Source: Clostridia bacterium
GTDB lineage: Bacteria > Bacillota > Clostridia > Christensenellales > Pumilibacteraceae
Direction: 5' to 3'
NCBI GenBank assembly: GCA_017623455.1
Contig: JAGAPA010000090.1
Coordinates: 1 to 37,017 of the forward strand
DNA length: 37,017 nt
A program made the translations under genes and the position numbers. The first letter of the stretch is position 1; every line of letters begins with the position of its first letter. This document shows, piece by piece, positions 1 to 7,817 of this stretch. Under the pieces are notes generated by a model. That model saw only the letters and a program-made list of their open reading frames with translations. It was not told where the DNA came from and did no database searches.

Positions 1-85
1 GATGGGCGCGGTGCGGTGGCGCACTCCCAATTTTAACAACCCCGTGCGGTGAAAGGCTTGACTACCTCTACACTCAATTCCCAGT

Positions 86-207
86 AAAAAGGCTTTATTG
101 CGAGCAGGTCAAGCAAACTGTGGATTTTGCGACGGGAGCGTACTAAAGCGTACGTGACCTAGAAAAATTTACAGTTTGCGATGAGATGCGACGCAAGAAA
201 GACTTTT
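86..207. repeat. Long imperfect inverted repeat with a GGGAG hairpin in its loop
   Basis: The inner arms 113-128 and 164-179 (GCAAACTGTGGATTTT against AAAATTTACAGTTTGC) pair over 16 positions, with two positions as G-T wobbles. Pairing continues less perfectly outward to 86 and 207. The 35-nt loop carries GGGAG (134-138) followed by a small CGTAC/GTACG dyad. The size and form suggest a MITE-like or structured intergenic repeat; a large terminator is the alternative. I see no coding potential. Confidence 0.55.
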
Positions 208-227
208 TAGACGCAAGAAAGACTTTT
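190..227. repeat. Tandem 18-nt repeat, period 20
   Basis: The word GACGCAAGAAAGACTTTT occurs at 190-207 and again, exactly, at 210-227. A third, imperfect copy lies inverted at about 84-101 and forms the outer arm of the long inverted repeat. Its function is unknown. Confidence 0.7.
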
Positions 228-331
228 GATATTATACTATAAAAAAACTTTTATATCAAGCAAAAACCCTCAAAAAAACAGCCTATTACGCTAAGAACAG
301 ACTGTTTTTAATAGAATTAGGGGTATTTCGC

Positions 332-1141
332 CTATTTTATATCTTTTTTTCTAAATACCACAACACCAAGCACGTAGAACAATACGCCGTAAACTATATG
401 CGACAACACCACGCAAAGCACGTCGCTTAAAGAATACGTTATACCGCTTCCCGTAACCGTAGAAAGGAAAACGTTAGTCTTTACGAAGAATTCTAAAACG
501 CCTTTTATTATTTCGTCCTCAACTCCAATTATAACGGCAGATAACACCGAACCGACAATGGTTGCAAGCATTGTAATAGCAAGAAGCATAACCATACACA
601 GCCCTGCGTTTTTCATAAGCACACTCAAAAAGGTTACAAGCGCAGAAATGACAACGAACGTCATTAGCTTGAACACGAGCGTTACTACCAAATACCCAAA
701 ATCGTTTGCAGTAAACGGTGTAGATTGATAATCAAAAAAGATAAGCGACACGCCGAGAGTTAAAATCGCATGGAGCATCATCAGTGAGCAAAGCACAATG
801 CTTGAGGCTATAAACGACGAGGTAAATACCGAAAAACGGGATTTTCCGCATATTATCTTATTTCTTACCGTACCTTGCGAAAAATCTTTACACAATATAA
901 CACACAGCAGAATGAGCGCCACAAGCCCGAAATTGTTTGTAGGGTCGAAAGCTTGAAAGAACAGCGTTTTAGCATTTACGCTCATTCCCAGCATTGCGGC
1001 GGACTGCTCGTCGAGCATTGAGTTGACGCCAAGCATCAAAAGAGGAGTAATAACGGCAAACACAACACCTATTATTCCTATTACCATAAACAGCTTATCT
1101 TTTACTATTCGTTTAAGATCGGTTTTAATAAGATTAAACAC
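332..1141 (-). CDS. ABC transporter permease, ABC-2 type
   Basis: This 269-residue membrane protein is the permease half of an ABC exporter. It has about six hydrophobic segments (roughly residues 18-40, 70-86, 105-135, 150-175, 180-207 and 240-262). A cytosolic DFSQGTVRNK motif at about 87-96 is typical of ABC-2/BcrB-like permeases. Its start lies 8 nt inside the end of the upstream ATPase gene, so the two are translationally coupled and form one transporter. Family members export peptides or antibiotics such as bacitracin, or serve unknown maintenance roles; the substrate cannot be read from sequence. The protein ends in a basic tail (FRKKDIK). Confidence 0.85.
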   Translation of the reverse strand: MFNLIKTDLKRIVKDKLFMVIGIIGVVFAVITPLLMLGVNSMLDEQSAAMLGMSVNAKTLFFQAFDPTNNFGLVALILLCVILCKDFSQGTVRNKIICGKSRFSVFTSSFIASSIVLCSLMMLHAILTLGVSLIFFDYQSTPFTANDFGYLVVTLVFKLMTFVVISALVTFLSVLMKNAGLCMVMLLAITMLATIVGSVLSAVIIGVEDEIIKGVLEFFVKTNVFLSTVTGSGITYSLSDVLCVVLSHIVYGVLFYVLGVVVFRKKDIK

Positions 1142-2048
1142 GTCCGCCTCCCATTATAGAAAGATAATACTCTTCTATTCCAAATCTCGAATTGTCTACG
1201 GTAATAAGCTTGCACTCCTGCATTGCGCAGGCAAGTACACCGTTAAGGTCAATGTTTCCATACACTCTTACACCTGCTCCGTCCACCTTTACGTTCTCTC
1301 CAAACCGCGCTTTAAGCACCTCGTAAAGCTTAGCGTTGTCGTCTGCTTGCAAGTACACCGAACGCTCACACGCACGCTGAAGTTCCTGTGCGGATATTTC
1401 CGTTATCAGTTTTCCCTTGGATATTATACCGTAAGTTGTTGCAACCAATGAAAGCTCGGTAAGAATGTGCGACGAAATGAGAAACGTCACGTTTTTCTCT
1501 CGGTTAAGCTTTAGTATAAGCTCTCGCATTTCCACAATTCCCGTAGGATCAAGGCCGTTCATCGGTTCGTCTAAAATCAATAACTCAGGCTCGCAGAGCA
1601 GTGCCATTGCAATGCCAAGACGTTGACGCATTCCAAGCGAAAAATTACCGGCATGCTTTTTATCGTTTATCAGATACGAAAGTCCAACCTCTTCCAAAAC
1701 TTCAGCTATTTTGTCAGGATTTTTAAGCCCTAAAATATCATACTGCATTTTAAGATTATCAACAGCAGACATATTAAGGTATATGGACGGCGTTTCCACA
1801 ACCGCGCCAATCTTTTTACGCTGAGCTGAAATTGCAGGATCGGTATCCTTTACCCCAAACAGCTCCACGCCACCTCCGCTTGAATTAATAAGCCCACACA
1901 CAAGTCGAATAACCGTAGTCTTGCCCGAGCCGTTCTCTCCCACAAATCCATAGACGTCACCACGTTTTACGGATATATTAACCTTGTCCAAAACAAGCTT
2001 ATTCTTATATTTTTTGGATAGGTTAACAGTTTTTAAAATATATTCCAT
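1134..2048 (-). CDS. ABC transporter ATP-binding protein
   Basis: This 304-residue ATPase has a Walker A motif GENGSGKTT (residues 37-45), a Q-loop region near 85-90, a signature FSLGMRQR (136-143, a variant of LSGGQ), Walker B LLILDEP (156-162) and an H-loop SSHIL near 193. After the nucleotide-binding domain a C-terminal extension of about 80 residues resembles BcrA/YxlF-type exporters. It energises the membrane partner encoded directly downstream with an 8-nt overlap. A GCAATACGTATACG intergenic motif sits 34 nt upstream of its start. Substrate unknown. Confidence 0.9.
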   Translation of the reverse strand: MEYILKTVNLSKKYKNKLVLDKVNISVKRGDVYGFVGENGSGKTTVIRLVCGLINSSGGGVELFGVKDTDPAISAQRKKIGAVVETPSIYLNMSAVDNLKMQYDILGLKNPDKIAEVLEEVGLSYLINDKKHAGNFSLGMRQRLGIAMALLCEPELLILDEPMNGLDPTGIVEMRELILKLNREKNVTFLISSHILTELSLVATTYGIISKGKLITEISAQELQRACERSVYLQADDNAKLYEVLKARFGENVKVDGAGVRVYGNIDLNGVLACAMQECKLITVDNSRFGIEEYYLSIMGGGRV

Positions 2049-2081
2049 ACTACTTTATTTAATCCTTTTTTCTTATTTTAT

Positions 2082-2095
2082 GCAATACGTATACG
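2082..2095 (+). repeat. Intergenic motif GCAATACGTATACG, site 1
   Basis: This is one of seven related intergenic sites (consensus GCAATACGTATRCG, T-rich on both sides). It lies between the stop of the GH35 gene (6 nt away) and the start of the ABC ATPase gene (34 nt away). Confidence 0.6.
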
Positions 2096-2100
2096 ATTTT

Positions 2101-3837
2101 TTACAACACGGGCGTATCTACAAACTCAACTTCCGCATCTCCCTTTATGCCGTCGCTTTCAAAAATTACAAGCTCGTTTTCGCCCTTTTTAAGAAGCGAT
2201 GCGGGAACGTATAACGTTTTTTGAGGGCCAACCTCCCAGTATCTGCCGAGATTAAAGCCGTTTAAGGTAACAAAGCCTTTTTTGAAGTTGTCGGTTAATA
2301 GGAAGGTATCGCAAGGCTCGCCTAGAACAAACTTACCCTTATAAAACTTACTGGGTTCTTTAGCCTCTTTTCCGTAAACAACCTTATTAAGGTTATCCAT
2401 AGGAAGCGTGTAAACCTGCCAATTAAAGTGAATTTTGTTCTCGCCCAAAAGACATCTTCCGGCAATACCTTTCTTGCGCATCATCTTTGGTCCAAAGTTT
2501 GCTCTACCCATATTCTCCACAAGAATTGTAAGGGTATCGCCCTTGCCAGCCGTAATGGGAAGCTCGAGCTTATCGTCGTTTACGTACAATATCCCCACCA
2601 AGTTTTTATTAACGTAGATTTGCGCTCTGTCGCCAAGGCTTTCAAAAAACAGTATCTCTCCGTTATAATTCCTCGTAAGCGTTGTGGTATACGCGATATA
2701 TCCATAGCCCTGTCCGTACTCTTCCATACACTTAGGCACGTTGGAAAACACGGGCGAAGAAAGATTGTCAAGGTTGTCGAAAAATCCTGCACTTTCGGTA
2801 AGAGAAACCTTGCCGAACGCCTTCTTTTTGCGGTTTTCGGGAATGGGCGGAAGATCCCCGTCCACGTACTTGGAAATAACTTCACGTAGCGCCATATATT
2901 TGGGCGTAATATCTCCGCACTCGCTAAGCACTGCGTCGTAGTCGTAACTCGTTACGTCGGGCGCAAACTTTTCGTAGTGATTAGCACCGCTCGTAAAGCC
3001 GAAGTTTGTTCCACCAATAAACATATACATATTCAAGCTACCGCGCTTGAGCATATCGTCAACGACTTTTGCATAGTCCTCAGCGCTCGTCGTGTGGTGT
3101 TTTTCATCGCCCCAAGCGTCAAACCAACCGCACCACATTTCCATACACATCTTGGGCATATCGGGGAAAAGCTTGTCGTGCTCAATAAAGTTTTCCTCTA
3201 CTCTGCTACCAAAGTTGAGAGTGGAAAGCACTCCGTCCACCGTTCCATCCAAAAGGTTATGCTCAGCCGTTCCGTCAGAAGTGAAGAGCGGAACGTCGAT
3301 ATCAAGCTCTCTGTATTTTTTATAAAGCGCATTGAGATAGTCCTTATCGTCGCCGTAATATCCGTACTCGTTTTCGAGCTGAAGCATAATAACAGGACCG
3401 CCGTTTGTAAAAAGCAAGGGTCTTATCTCGTCGAAAATATGCACAAGGTAATTTGTAAACCTTTCCATATACACGGGATTATTACAGCGGATCTCCATTC
3501 CCTGCATCGTCTGAAGCCACCAAGGAAGTCCGCCAAACTCCCACTCAGCGCAAATATACGGACCGGGTCTTACAATCACCATAAGACCTTCTTCACTTGC
3601 CGTTCTGATAAAGGAAGCAATGTCTAAATTACGCGAAAAGTCGAATACGTCAGGCTGTTTTTCGTGCATATTCCAAGCGCAATACGTTTCCACGCAGTTG
3701 CAACCGAGCGCTTTAAGCTTTTTGAAAATATCGCGCCAAGTGTCGGGCATATTCCTGAAATAATGCACCGCGCCCGATATTATTTTTATTTCCTTTCCGT
3801 CTTTTATAAACTTATTCTTTTCAATCTTAAACTCCAT
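2101..3837 (-). CDS. GH35 beta-galactosidase
   Basis: This 578-residue enzyme would release terminal beta-galactose from oligosaccharides in the cytoplasm. The N-terminal TIM barrel opens with a GAVHYFR motif (22-28). The acid/base is Glu157 in QLENEYG and the nucleophile is Glu233 in CMEMWCGWFDAWG, both matching GH35 consensus positions. The C-terminal 200 residues look like the jelly-roll domains of the family. The length fits short bacterial GH35 enzymes (about 580-600). I see no signal peptide. It lies 2 nt after the AraC regulator gene, whose end supplies its AGGAGA ribosome binding site, so the two are co-transcribed and probably respond to galactosides. Confidence 0.93.
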   Translation of the reverse strand: MEFKIEKNKFIKDGKEIKIISGAVHYFRNMPDTWRDIFKKLKALGCNCVETYCAWNMHEKQPDVFDFSRNLDIASFIRTASEEGLMVIVRPGPYICAEWEFGGLPWWLQTMQGMEIRCNNPVYMERFTNYLVHIFDEIRPLLFTNGGPVIMLQLENEYGYYGDDKDYLNALYKKYRELDIDVPLFTSDGTAEHNLLDGTVDGVLSTLNFGSRVEENFIEHDKLFPDMPKMCMEMWCGWFDAWGDEKHHTTSAEDYAKVVDDMLKRGSLNMYMFIGGTNFGFTSGANHYEKFAPDVTSYDYDAVLSECGDITPKYMALREVISKYVDGDLPPIPENRKKKAFGKVSLTESAGFFDNLDNLSSPVFSNVPKCMEEYGQGYGYIAYTTTLTRNYNGEILFFESLGDRAQIYVNKNLVGILYVNDDKLELPITAGKGDTLTILVENMGRANFGPKMMRKKGIAGRCLLGENKIHFNWQVYTLPMDNLNKVVYGKEAKEPSKFYKGKFVLGEPCDTFLLTDNFKKGFVTLNGFNLGRYWEVGPQKTLYVPASLLKKGENELVIFESDGIKGDAEVEFVDTPVL

Positions 3838-3839
3838 AG

Positions 3840-4673
3840 TTATTCTCCTTTCTCCTCGATAGTTTTATCTTTTCTCACACTCGACGGCGAACATCCATAC
3901 ACGCGCCTAAACATCTTTGAGAACGCGTCGATATTTGGATAGCCTACCGAGTTTGCAATAGTTCCCACGCTATAAGACGTGGTTTGCAAAAAGGTTTTTG
4001 CTTTCTCCATTCGCAGTTTCAATAAATACTCTTGCGGACTTATTCCTAAAATATTATCGAATAGCCTCGTAAGGTAACTCCTATCAATTCCAATCTCCGA
4101 AGCAAGCGAGCCAATACGAAGACTGGGCGAGTGGTAGTGATATAAAATATACTGCTCCGCCTTTTGTAAATAATCCTCTTTACAAGTAGTCGTTTGAGGC
4201 GAGGAAACTGATGAAGTGTAAAACTCCGATATGAGCGCGTAAAAATCGGACACAACGGAAAACTCGTTACCGCTCTCATATCCTCGCATAAACTCTTTAA
4301 ACTTGCCGTAAATTCCGTTCTCTGCCTTTGCCGTATATATAGGATTTTGTGGGCTTAAACCGAGTTTTTCTACGATAGCATCGGCTTGCTTACCCGAAAA
4401 AATTATCCAACAATAATGCCAAGGCTCTTGCTCGTCCGCCTTGTAAAAAACCGGGGTAGAGTCGCCGATAAGAAAGCCTTGATTCGCTTTTAAGTTATAC
4501 GTCTTGCCATGCGTTTTAAACACGCCCTTTCCCGATATAACAAAATGAAAAATATAGTTTTCTCGAATTTTCGGGCCGTGACTATGCCCGCTTTTACAGA
4601 ACTGTTCCCCAGCAAATAATACGCAAAATTTTTCAAAGGTTACGCCCCTGCTGTAATGCTCCATCTCCATCAT
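3840..4673 (-). CDS. AraC-family sugar-responsive transcriptional regulator
   Basis: This 277-residue regulator has an N-terminal cupin-like AraC ligand-binding domain (about 15-130) and a C-terminal double helix-turn-helix (about 170-270, including IGSLASEIGIDRSYLTRLF and the second-helix signature VGYPNIDAFSKMFRRVYGCSP). It precedes a beta-galactosidase gene and diverges from an alpha-galactosidase gene, an arrangement typical of MsmR/RafR-like activators of galactoside use. The start is preceded by GAGGAA. Its promoter has a close -35 TTGACA, and the intergenic region contains two dyads that could be its operators. The inducer is inferred to be an alpha- or beta-galactoside. Confidence 0.88.
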   Translation of the reverse strand: MMEMEHYSRGVTFEKFCVLFAGEQFCKSGHSHGPKIRENYIFHFVISGKGVFKTHGKTYNLKANQGFLIGDSTPVFYKADEQEPWHYCWIIFSGKQADAIVEKLGLSPQNPIYTAKAENGIYGKFKEFMRGYESGNEFSVVSDFYALISEFYTSSVSSPQTTTCKEDYLQKAEQYILYHYHSPSLRIGSLASEIGIDRSYLTRLFDNILGISPQEYLLKLRMEKAKTFLQTTSYSVGTIANSVGYPNIDAFSKMFRRVYGCSPSSVRKDKTIEEKGE

Positions 4674-4693
4674 TTCTGTTTTTCCTCACTTAA

Positions 4694-4705
4694 AATGTTC
4701 ACATT
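4694..4705. promoter_or_regulatory. Dyad AATGTTCACATT in the araC leader
   Basis: A perfect AATGT-TC-ACATT inverted repeat lies between the araC -10 box and its start codon. It is a candidate autoregulatory operator, supported only by symmetry and position. Confidence 0.3.
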
Positions 4706-4711
4706 TACAAT

Positions 4712-4741
4712 ATTATGTCACAAAAATACAAGCCTTGTCAA
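4712..4741 (-). promoter_or_regulatory. Promoter of the araC-GH35 operon
   Basis: On the minus strand a -35 TTGACA (4736-4741) is followed after 18 nt by -10 CATAAT (4712-4717). It faces away from the alpha-galactosidase promoter. Confidence 0.6.
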
Positions 4742-4751
4742 CATTTTTCAC

Positions 4752-4780
4752 TTGATATTCTCTTATAAATAAGGTATAAT
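4752..4780 (+). promoter_or_regulatory. Promoter of the alpha-galactosidase gene
   Basis: A -35 TTGATA (4752-4757), a 17-nt spacer and a perfect -10 TATAAT (4775-4780). Transcription would start near 4787, leaving a leader of about 25 nt with AAGGAG before the ATG. Confidence 0.75.
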
Positions 4781-4790
4781 AGAGTATACC
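4773..4790. promoter_or_regulatory. Operator-like dyad over the GH27 -10 box
   Basis: GGTATAATAGAGTATACC is an inverted repeat (GGTATA/TATACC, 6-nt spacer) that contains the -10 hexamer and the start-site region. A protein bound here would block transcription, so it looks like a repressor site. An AraC-type activator would normally bind upstream of -35, so a second regulator may be involved. Confidence 0.4.
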
Positions 4791-4811
4791 CTATAATAAG
4801 GAGATTTTATT

Positions 4812-5942
4812 ATGCTTATCAAAAAACCGGCTATGGGCTGGAACACTTGGAACACGTTTGGTAGAGATATCAACGAACAACTCATCAAAGAAACTGCTGA
4901 CTTTATGGTAAACGAAGGCTATCTTGAGGCAGGTTACGACACTCTCGTTATAGACGATAACTGGCAAGAAAGCGAGAGAGTTGACGGTAGACTCGTTGCG
5001 GATAAAACCCGTTTCCCTAACGGTATTAAGCCCGTTGCCGACTACGTTCACTCTAAAGGCTTAAGGTTTGGTCTGTATTCTGCCGTTGGCGTAAGAACGT
5101 GCTGCAACAAGCCCGGAAGCTTTGGCTACGAATACGTTGACGCTCAGGATTTTGCAGACTGGGGCGTAGACTATCTTAAGTACGATCTTTGCCACTTCCC
5201 CGGAAGCGGTGACAGAAAGAGCGCGTACCTTACTATGGCTATGGCTCTTAAGGCAACCGGACGTGATATAGAATATTCGTGCGCTATATGCGGAGAAAGC
5301 AATCCCGAACAGTGGATGCGTTCTATAGGCGCTCACAACTACAGAATGTCGGGCGATATTACCGACTCGTTCGGATCTATCAAGTATATTGCCGAAAGAA
5401 GAATGGATATTCCTGATTTTACAGCACCCGGATGCTATTCGGATATGGATATGCTTGTAGTTGGTATGAACGGCGTGGGATATGCGGCTAAGGGCGGTTG
5501 CACCTTGGACGAATACTTCGTTCACTTTGCCCTTTGGAGCTTTTTCGCTTCCCCCCTTATGATTGGCTGTGATATCAGAAAAATTACGCCCGAGTGCAAG
5601 AAAATACTCTTCAACAAAGACCTTATTGCAATAAATCAGGACGAAGAATGTAGAGCCCCCTACCGTGAAAGACAGTCGCGCTACGCTACGATAGTAAAGG
5701 ACAAGTTCACACTTGCTAAACACTTATCTGACAACAAGATAGCATTCGGCTTCTTTAACTTTGCCGACAAAGAAGTTTTGCAAGCATCGTATATGACCGA
5801 CTTTGGTCTTCCCTCAAACACGAGCAAAAAATTACGCTTTAGAGATATCAAGACGGGCGAAACCTTTATCGTAAAGGACGCTCACTCGGTTACTCTTGCA
5901 CCCCACTCCTGCGCTATTTATATTGCGGAGTTTGTAGACTAA
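4812..5942 (+). CDS. GH27 alpha-galactosidase
   Basis: This 376-residue cytoplasmic enzyme hydrolyses terminal alpha-galactose (melibiose/raffinose-type sugars or galactomannan side chains). It begins with the family signature MGWNTWNTFG, followed by VIDDNWQ (46-52). The nucleophile is Asp125 in YLKYDLCH. The acid/base is Asp211 in CYSDMDML, where most relatives have WNDPDML. A short C-terminal beta domain follows from about residue 290. No signal peptide. It is expressed from its own promoter, divergent from the araC-GH35 operon, and is followed after 1 nt by a 64-residue Cys-rich gene. The assignment to GH27 is firm; exact substrate preference is not. Confidence 0.94.
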   Translation: MLIKKPAMGWNTWNTFGRDINEQLIKETADFMVNEGYLEAGYDTLVIDDNWQESERVDGRLVADKTRFPNGIKPVADYVHSKGLRFGLYSAVGVRTCCNKPGSFGYEYVDAQDFADWGVDYLKYDLCHFPGSGDRKSAYLTMAMALKATGRDIEYSCAICGESNPEQWMRSIGAHNYRMSGDITDSFGSIKYIAERRMDIPDFTAPGCYSDMDMLVVGMNGVGYAAKGGCTLDEYFVHFALWSFFASPLMIGCDIRKITPECKKILFNKDLIAINQDEECRAPYRERQSRYATIVKDKFTLAKHLSDNKIAFGFFNFADKEVLQASYMTDFGLPSNTSKKLRFRDIKTGETFIVKDAHSVTLAPHSCAIYIAEFVD

Positions 5943-5943
5943 T

Positions 5944-6138
5944 ATGAGTGAAATTTGCTCGGTTTGCAACAAAGAAGTTACGCTTGACGAGGTTGGACTT
6001 ACGCTAAAATATTTTGGCACGGATTACAAAGAGCGCTACTGCAAAAAGTGCTGTGCAAAAAAGCTGGAATGTTCGGTAGAAAAGCTTGATGAAATGATAG
6101 AATTTTTCCGCTCTACCGGTTGTCCGCTCTTTAACTAA
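5944..6138 (+). CDS. Small Cys-rich putative zinc-binding protein
   Basis: This 64-residue protein has an N-terminal CSVC pair (5, 8) and a central CKKCC cluster (33-37), enough for one zinc site, then a helical tail ending in GCPLFN. The CxxC, CxxC and final GC-LF pattern recurs in small Bacillota proteins that I recognise as a type but cannot name. The start follows the alpha-galactosidase stop by 1 nt, and a terminator follows, so it is the second gene of a two-gene operon. No membrane segment. Function unknown; a regulatory or metal-related role is only a guess. Confidence 0.75.
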   Translation: MSEICSVCNKEVTLDEVGLTLKYFGTDYKERYCKKCCAKKLECSVEKLDEMIEFFRSTGCPLFN

Positions 6139-6146
6139 ATAACCAA

Positions 6147-6185
6147 AACGCGTTCTCTTGAATTTTTAAGAGCGCGCGTTTTTTA
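6147..6185 (+). terminator. Terminator after the GH27 operon
   Basis: Arms AACGCGTTCTCTT (6147-6159) and AAGAGCGCGCGTT (6168-6180) pair over 13 positions, with one wobble and one mismatch, around an 8-nt loop. A run of T follows. Confidence 0.8.
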
Positions 6186-6228
6186 TTTTCCGTATAAAAA
6201 TCCGAAGAAAATACAAACTATAAGTATT

Positions 6229-7728
6229 ATGGCAAGAATATTAATAATAGGCGGTGGAGTTGCAGGGCTTAGCGCAGGCATCTACGCCCAACTGCACGGA
6301 CATAAAACTATAATTTGCGAACAACACTACAAAACAGGTGGAAACCTTACGGGTTGGCAACGCGGAGAATATCACGTAGACAACTGTATTCATTGGCTAA
6401 CGGGAACAAACCCCAACAGTGATTTATATAAGTTATGGCAAGAGGTTGGGGCTTTAGATAATACCGACGTTTATCAGGGCGAGAGCTTGTACACGTGTGA
6501 GAAAAACGGTGATACGTTATCGCTTTTTCGCGACATAGACAAACTTGAAAAGCGTATGCTTGAAATTTCACCCGAGGACAAAAGTGAAATAAAAAGGTTT
6601 ATTGGCGCGGTAAAAGATTTCGAACTAATAATGGGCGTGGGCGGAAAAAATCACAATAAAAAGGCTAACTTTGCAACCTACGTCAAGCTCTTTCCTACGC
6701 TATATTCGTATTTTAATATGACGACAAAAGATCTTGCAAACCGCTTTTCGCATCCGCTCTTGCGCGAGTTTTTCGTGTCACTCTTAGGTTATGATTTCGG
6801 CGCACTTGCATTTTTGTGCGTAGCATCCACTTTTTGTTCGGATAACGGCGGACTGCCTAAGGGCGGATCTCATGCAATGGCTCAAAGAATGACAAATAAG
6901 TTCTTATCACTAGGTGGTGAAATACTGCTAAAAAAGCAAGCTGTAAAAATTGACGTAAAAAACGGCAATGCCACTCAAACTCTATTTAGCGACGGTAGCA
7001 AAATCAGAGCGGATTATATAATTTTAACCACCGAACCCAGCGTTACGTTTGAAAAAATTCTACCTGTAAAAATGCCAAAAGAACTAAAAGCAGATTATGA
7101 AAACAAAAGACTAACTCGTTTTTCTGCTATTCAAACGGCGTTTGCATGCGATCTTCCCACTCTTCCGTTCTCGGCGGACTATATCTTTGAGTTGCCTGTT
7201 AAATACAGAAAATTTCTTAAAACGGAACGGCTTATTATAAGAGAGTTTTCGCACGAAACATCGTTTGCGCCCGACGGGCAAACGGTTATTCAATCGCTCA
7301 CCTTTTGCTTAGAAAATACGGCTAAAGATTTTATTGAACTAAGAAATTATGATAAAAATGCGTACGACAATAAAAAACGACAAATAGCCTCTGCCGTTTA
7401 TTTAGCTATTACCGAAAAGTTCCCCTCGCTTTGCGGTCATCTCAAGCTTCTGGACGTATGGACGCCTGCTACTTATAATAGGTTTGTAGGTTCCGAAATA
7501 GGCGCGTTTATGAGCTTTGCTTTCCCGTCCAAGGTTTTGCCAATCCGTAAAAACAACAGGATAAAGGGGATTCATAACGTCATAATGGCGTCACAGTGGC
7601 TTCAATCCCCGGGCGGTCTTCCTATCGCCCTACAAAACGGCAAATACGCAACAGAAACTATAAACAAGCTCGAAGAACGCAAAGTCAGCACGGCAAAATC
7701 TATCGTAACAAAACCCATAAAAGCATAG
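6229..7728 (+). CDS. CrtI/phytoene desaturase-like FAD-dependent oxidoreductase
   Basis: This 499-residue protein has an N-terminal Rossmann dinucleotide fold, IIGGGVAGLSAG (5-16), with the ribose-binding acidic residue in ICEQ. A TGG motif and the GWQRGEYHVDNCIHWLTG segment are typical of the amine oxidase/CrtI superfamily. A C-terminal FAD-contact stretch, ASQWLQSPGGLPIALQNGKYA (about 451-471), is also present. Relatives desaturate or isomerise carotenoids or act as retinol saturase-like enzymes; in non-carotenogenic Clostridia the substrate is unknown. No carotenoid genes are nearby. The ATG has no clear Shine-Dalgarno sequence. It is probably monocistronic, between terminators at 6147 and 7778. 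Confidence 0.85.
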   Translation: MARILIIGGGVAGLSAGIYAQLHGHKTIICEQHYKTGGNLTGWQRGEYHVDNCIHWLTGTNPNSDLYKLWQEVGALDNTDVYQGESLYTCEKNGDTLSLFRDIDKLEKRMLEISPEDKSEIKRFIGAVKDFELIMGVGGKNHNKKANFATYVKLFPTLYSYFNMTTKDLANRFSHPLLREFFVSLLGYDFGALAFLCVASTFCSDNGGLPKGGSHAMAQRMTNKFLSLGGEILLKKQAVKIDVKNGNATQTLFSDGSKIRADYIILTTEPSVTFEKILPVKMPKELKADYENKRLTRFSAIQTAFACDLPTLPFSADYIFELPVKYRKFLKTERLIIREFSHETSFAPDGQTVIQSLTFCLENTAKDFIELRNYDKNAYDNKKRQIASAVYLAITEKFPSLCGHLKLLDVWTPATYNRFVGSEIGAFMSFAFPSKVLPIRKNNRIKGIHNVIMASQWLQSPGGLPIALQNGKYATETINKLEERKVSTAKSIVTKPIKA

Positions 7729-7777
7729 TTTTATACCGTTTTAGAAAATACGTTATAAAGATTTTGATACAACACGT

Positions 7778-7810
7778 AAAAAGCAGAACCTTATCGGCTC
7801 TGCTTTTTGT
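7778..7810. terminator. Bidirectional terminator
   Basis: Perfect 10-bp arms AAAAAGCAGA (7777/7778-7786) and TCTGCTTTTT (7799-7808) with A and T tracts on both sides. It lies between the convergent oxidoreductase and GH5 genes and serves both. Confidence 0.85.
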
Positions 7811-7817
7811 TTTACTT

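Larger units (their letters stand above)
1..331. repeat. Repeat-rich non-coding left edge
   Basis: I see no gene here. The stretch holds a GGGAG-footed hairpin read on the minus strand (about 8-28), a long imperfect inverted repeat (86-207) and an 18-nt tandem repeat (190-227). A poly-A/T tract follows before the end of the ABC permease gene at 332. Confidence 0.6.
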
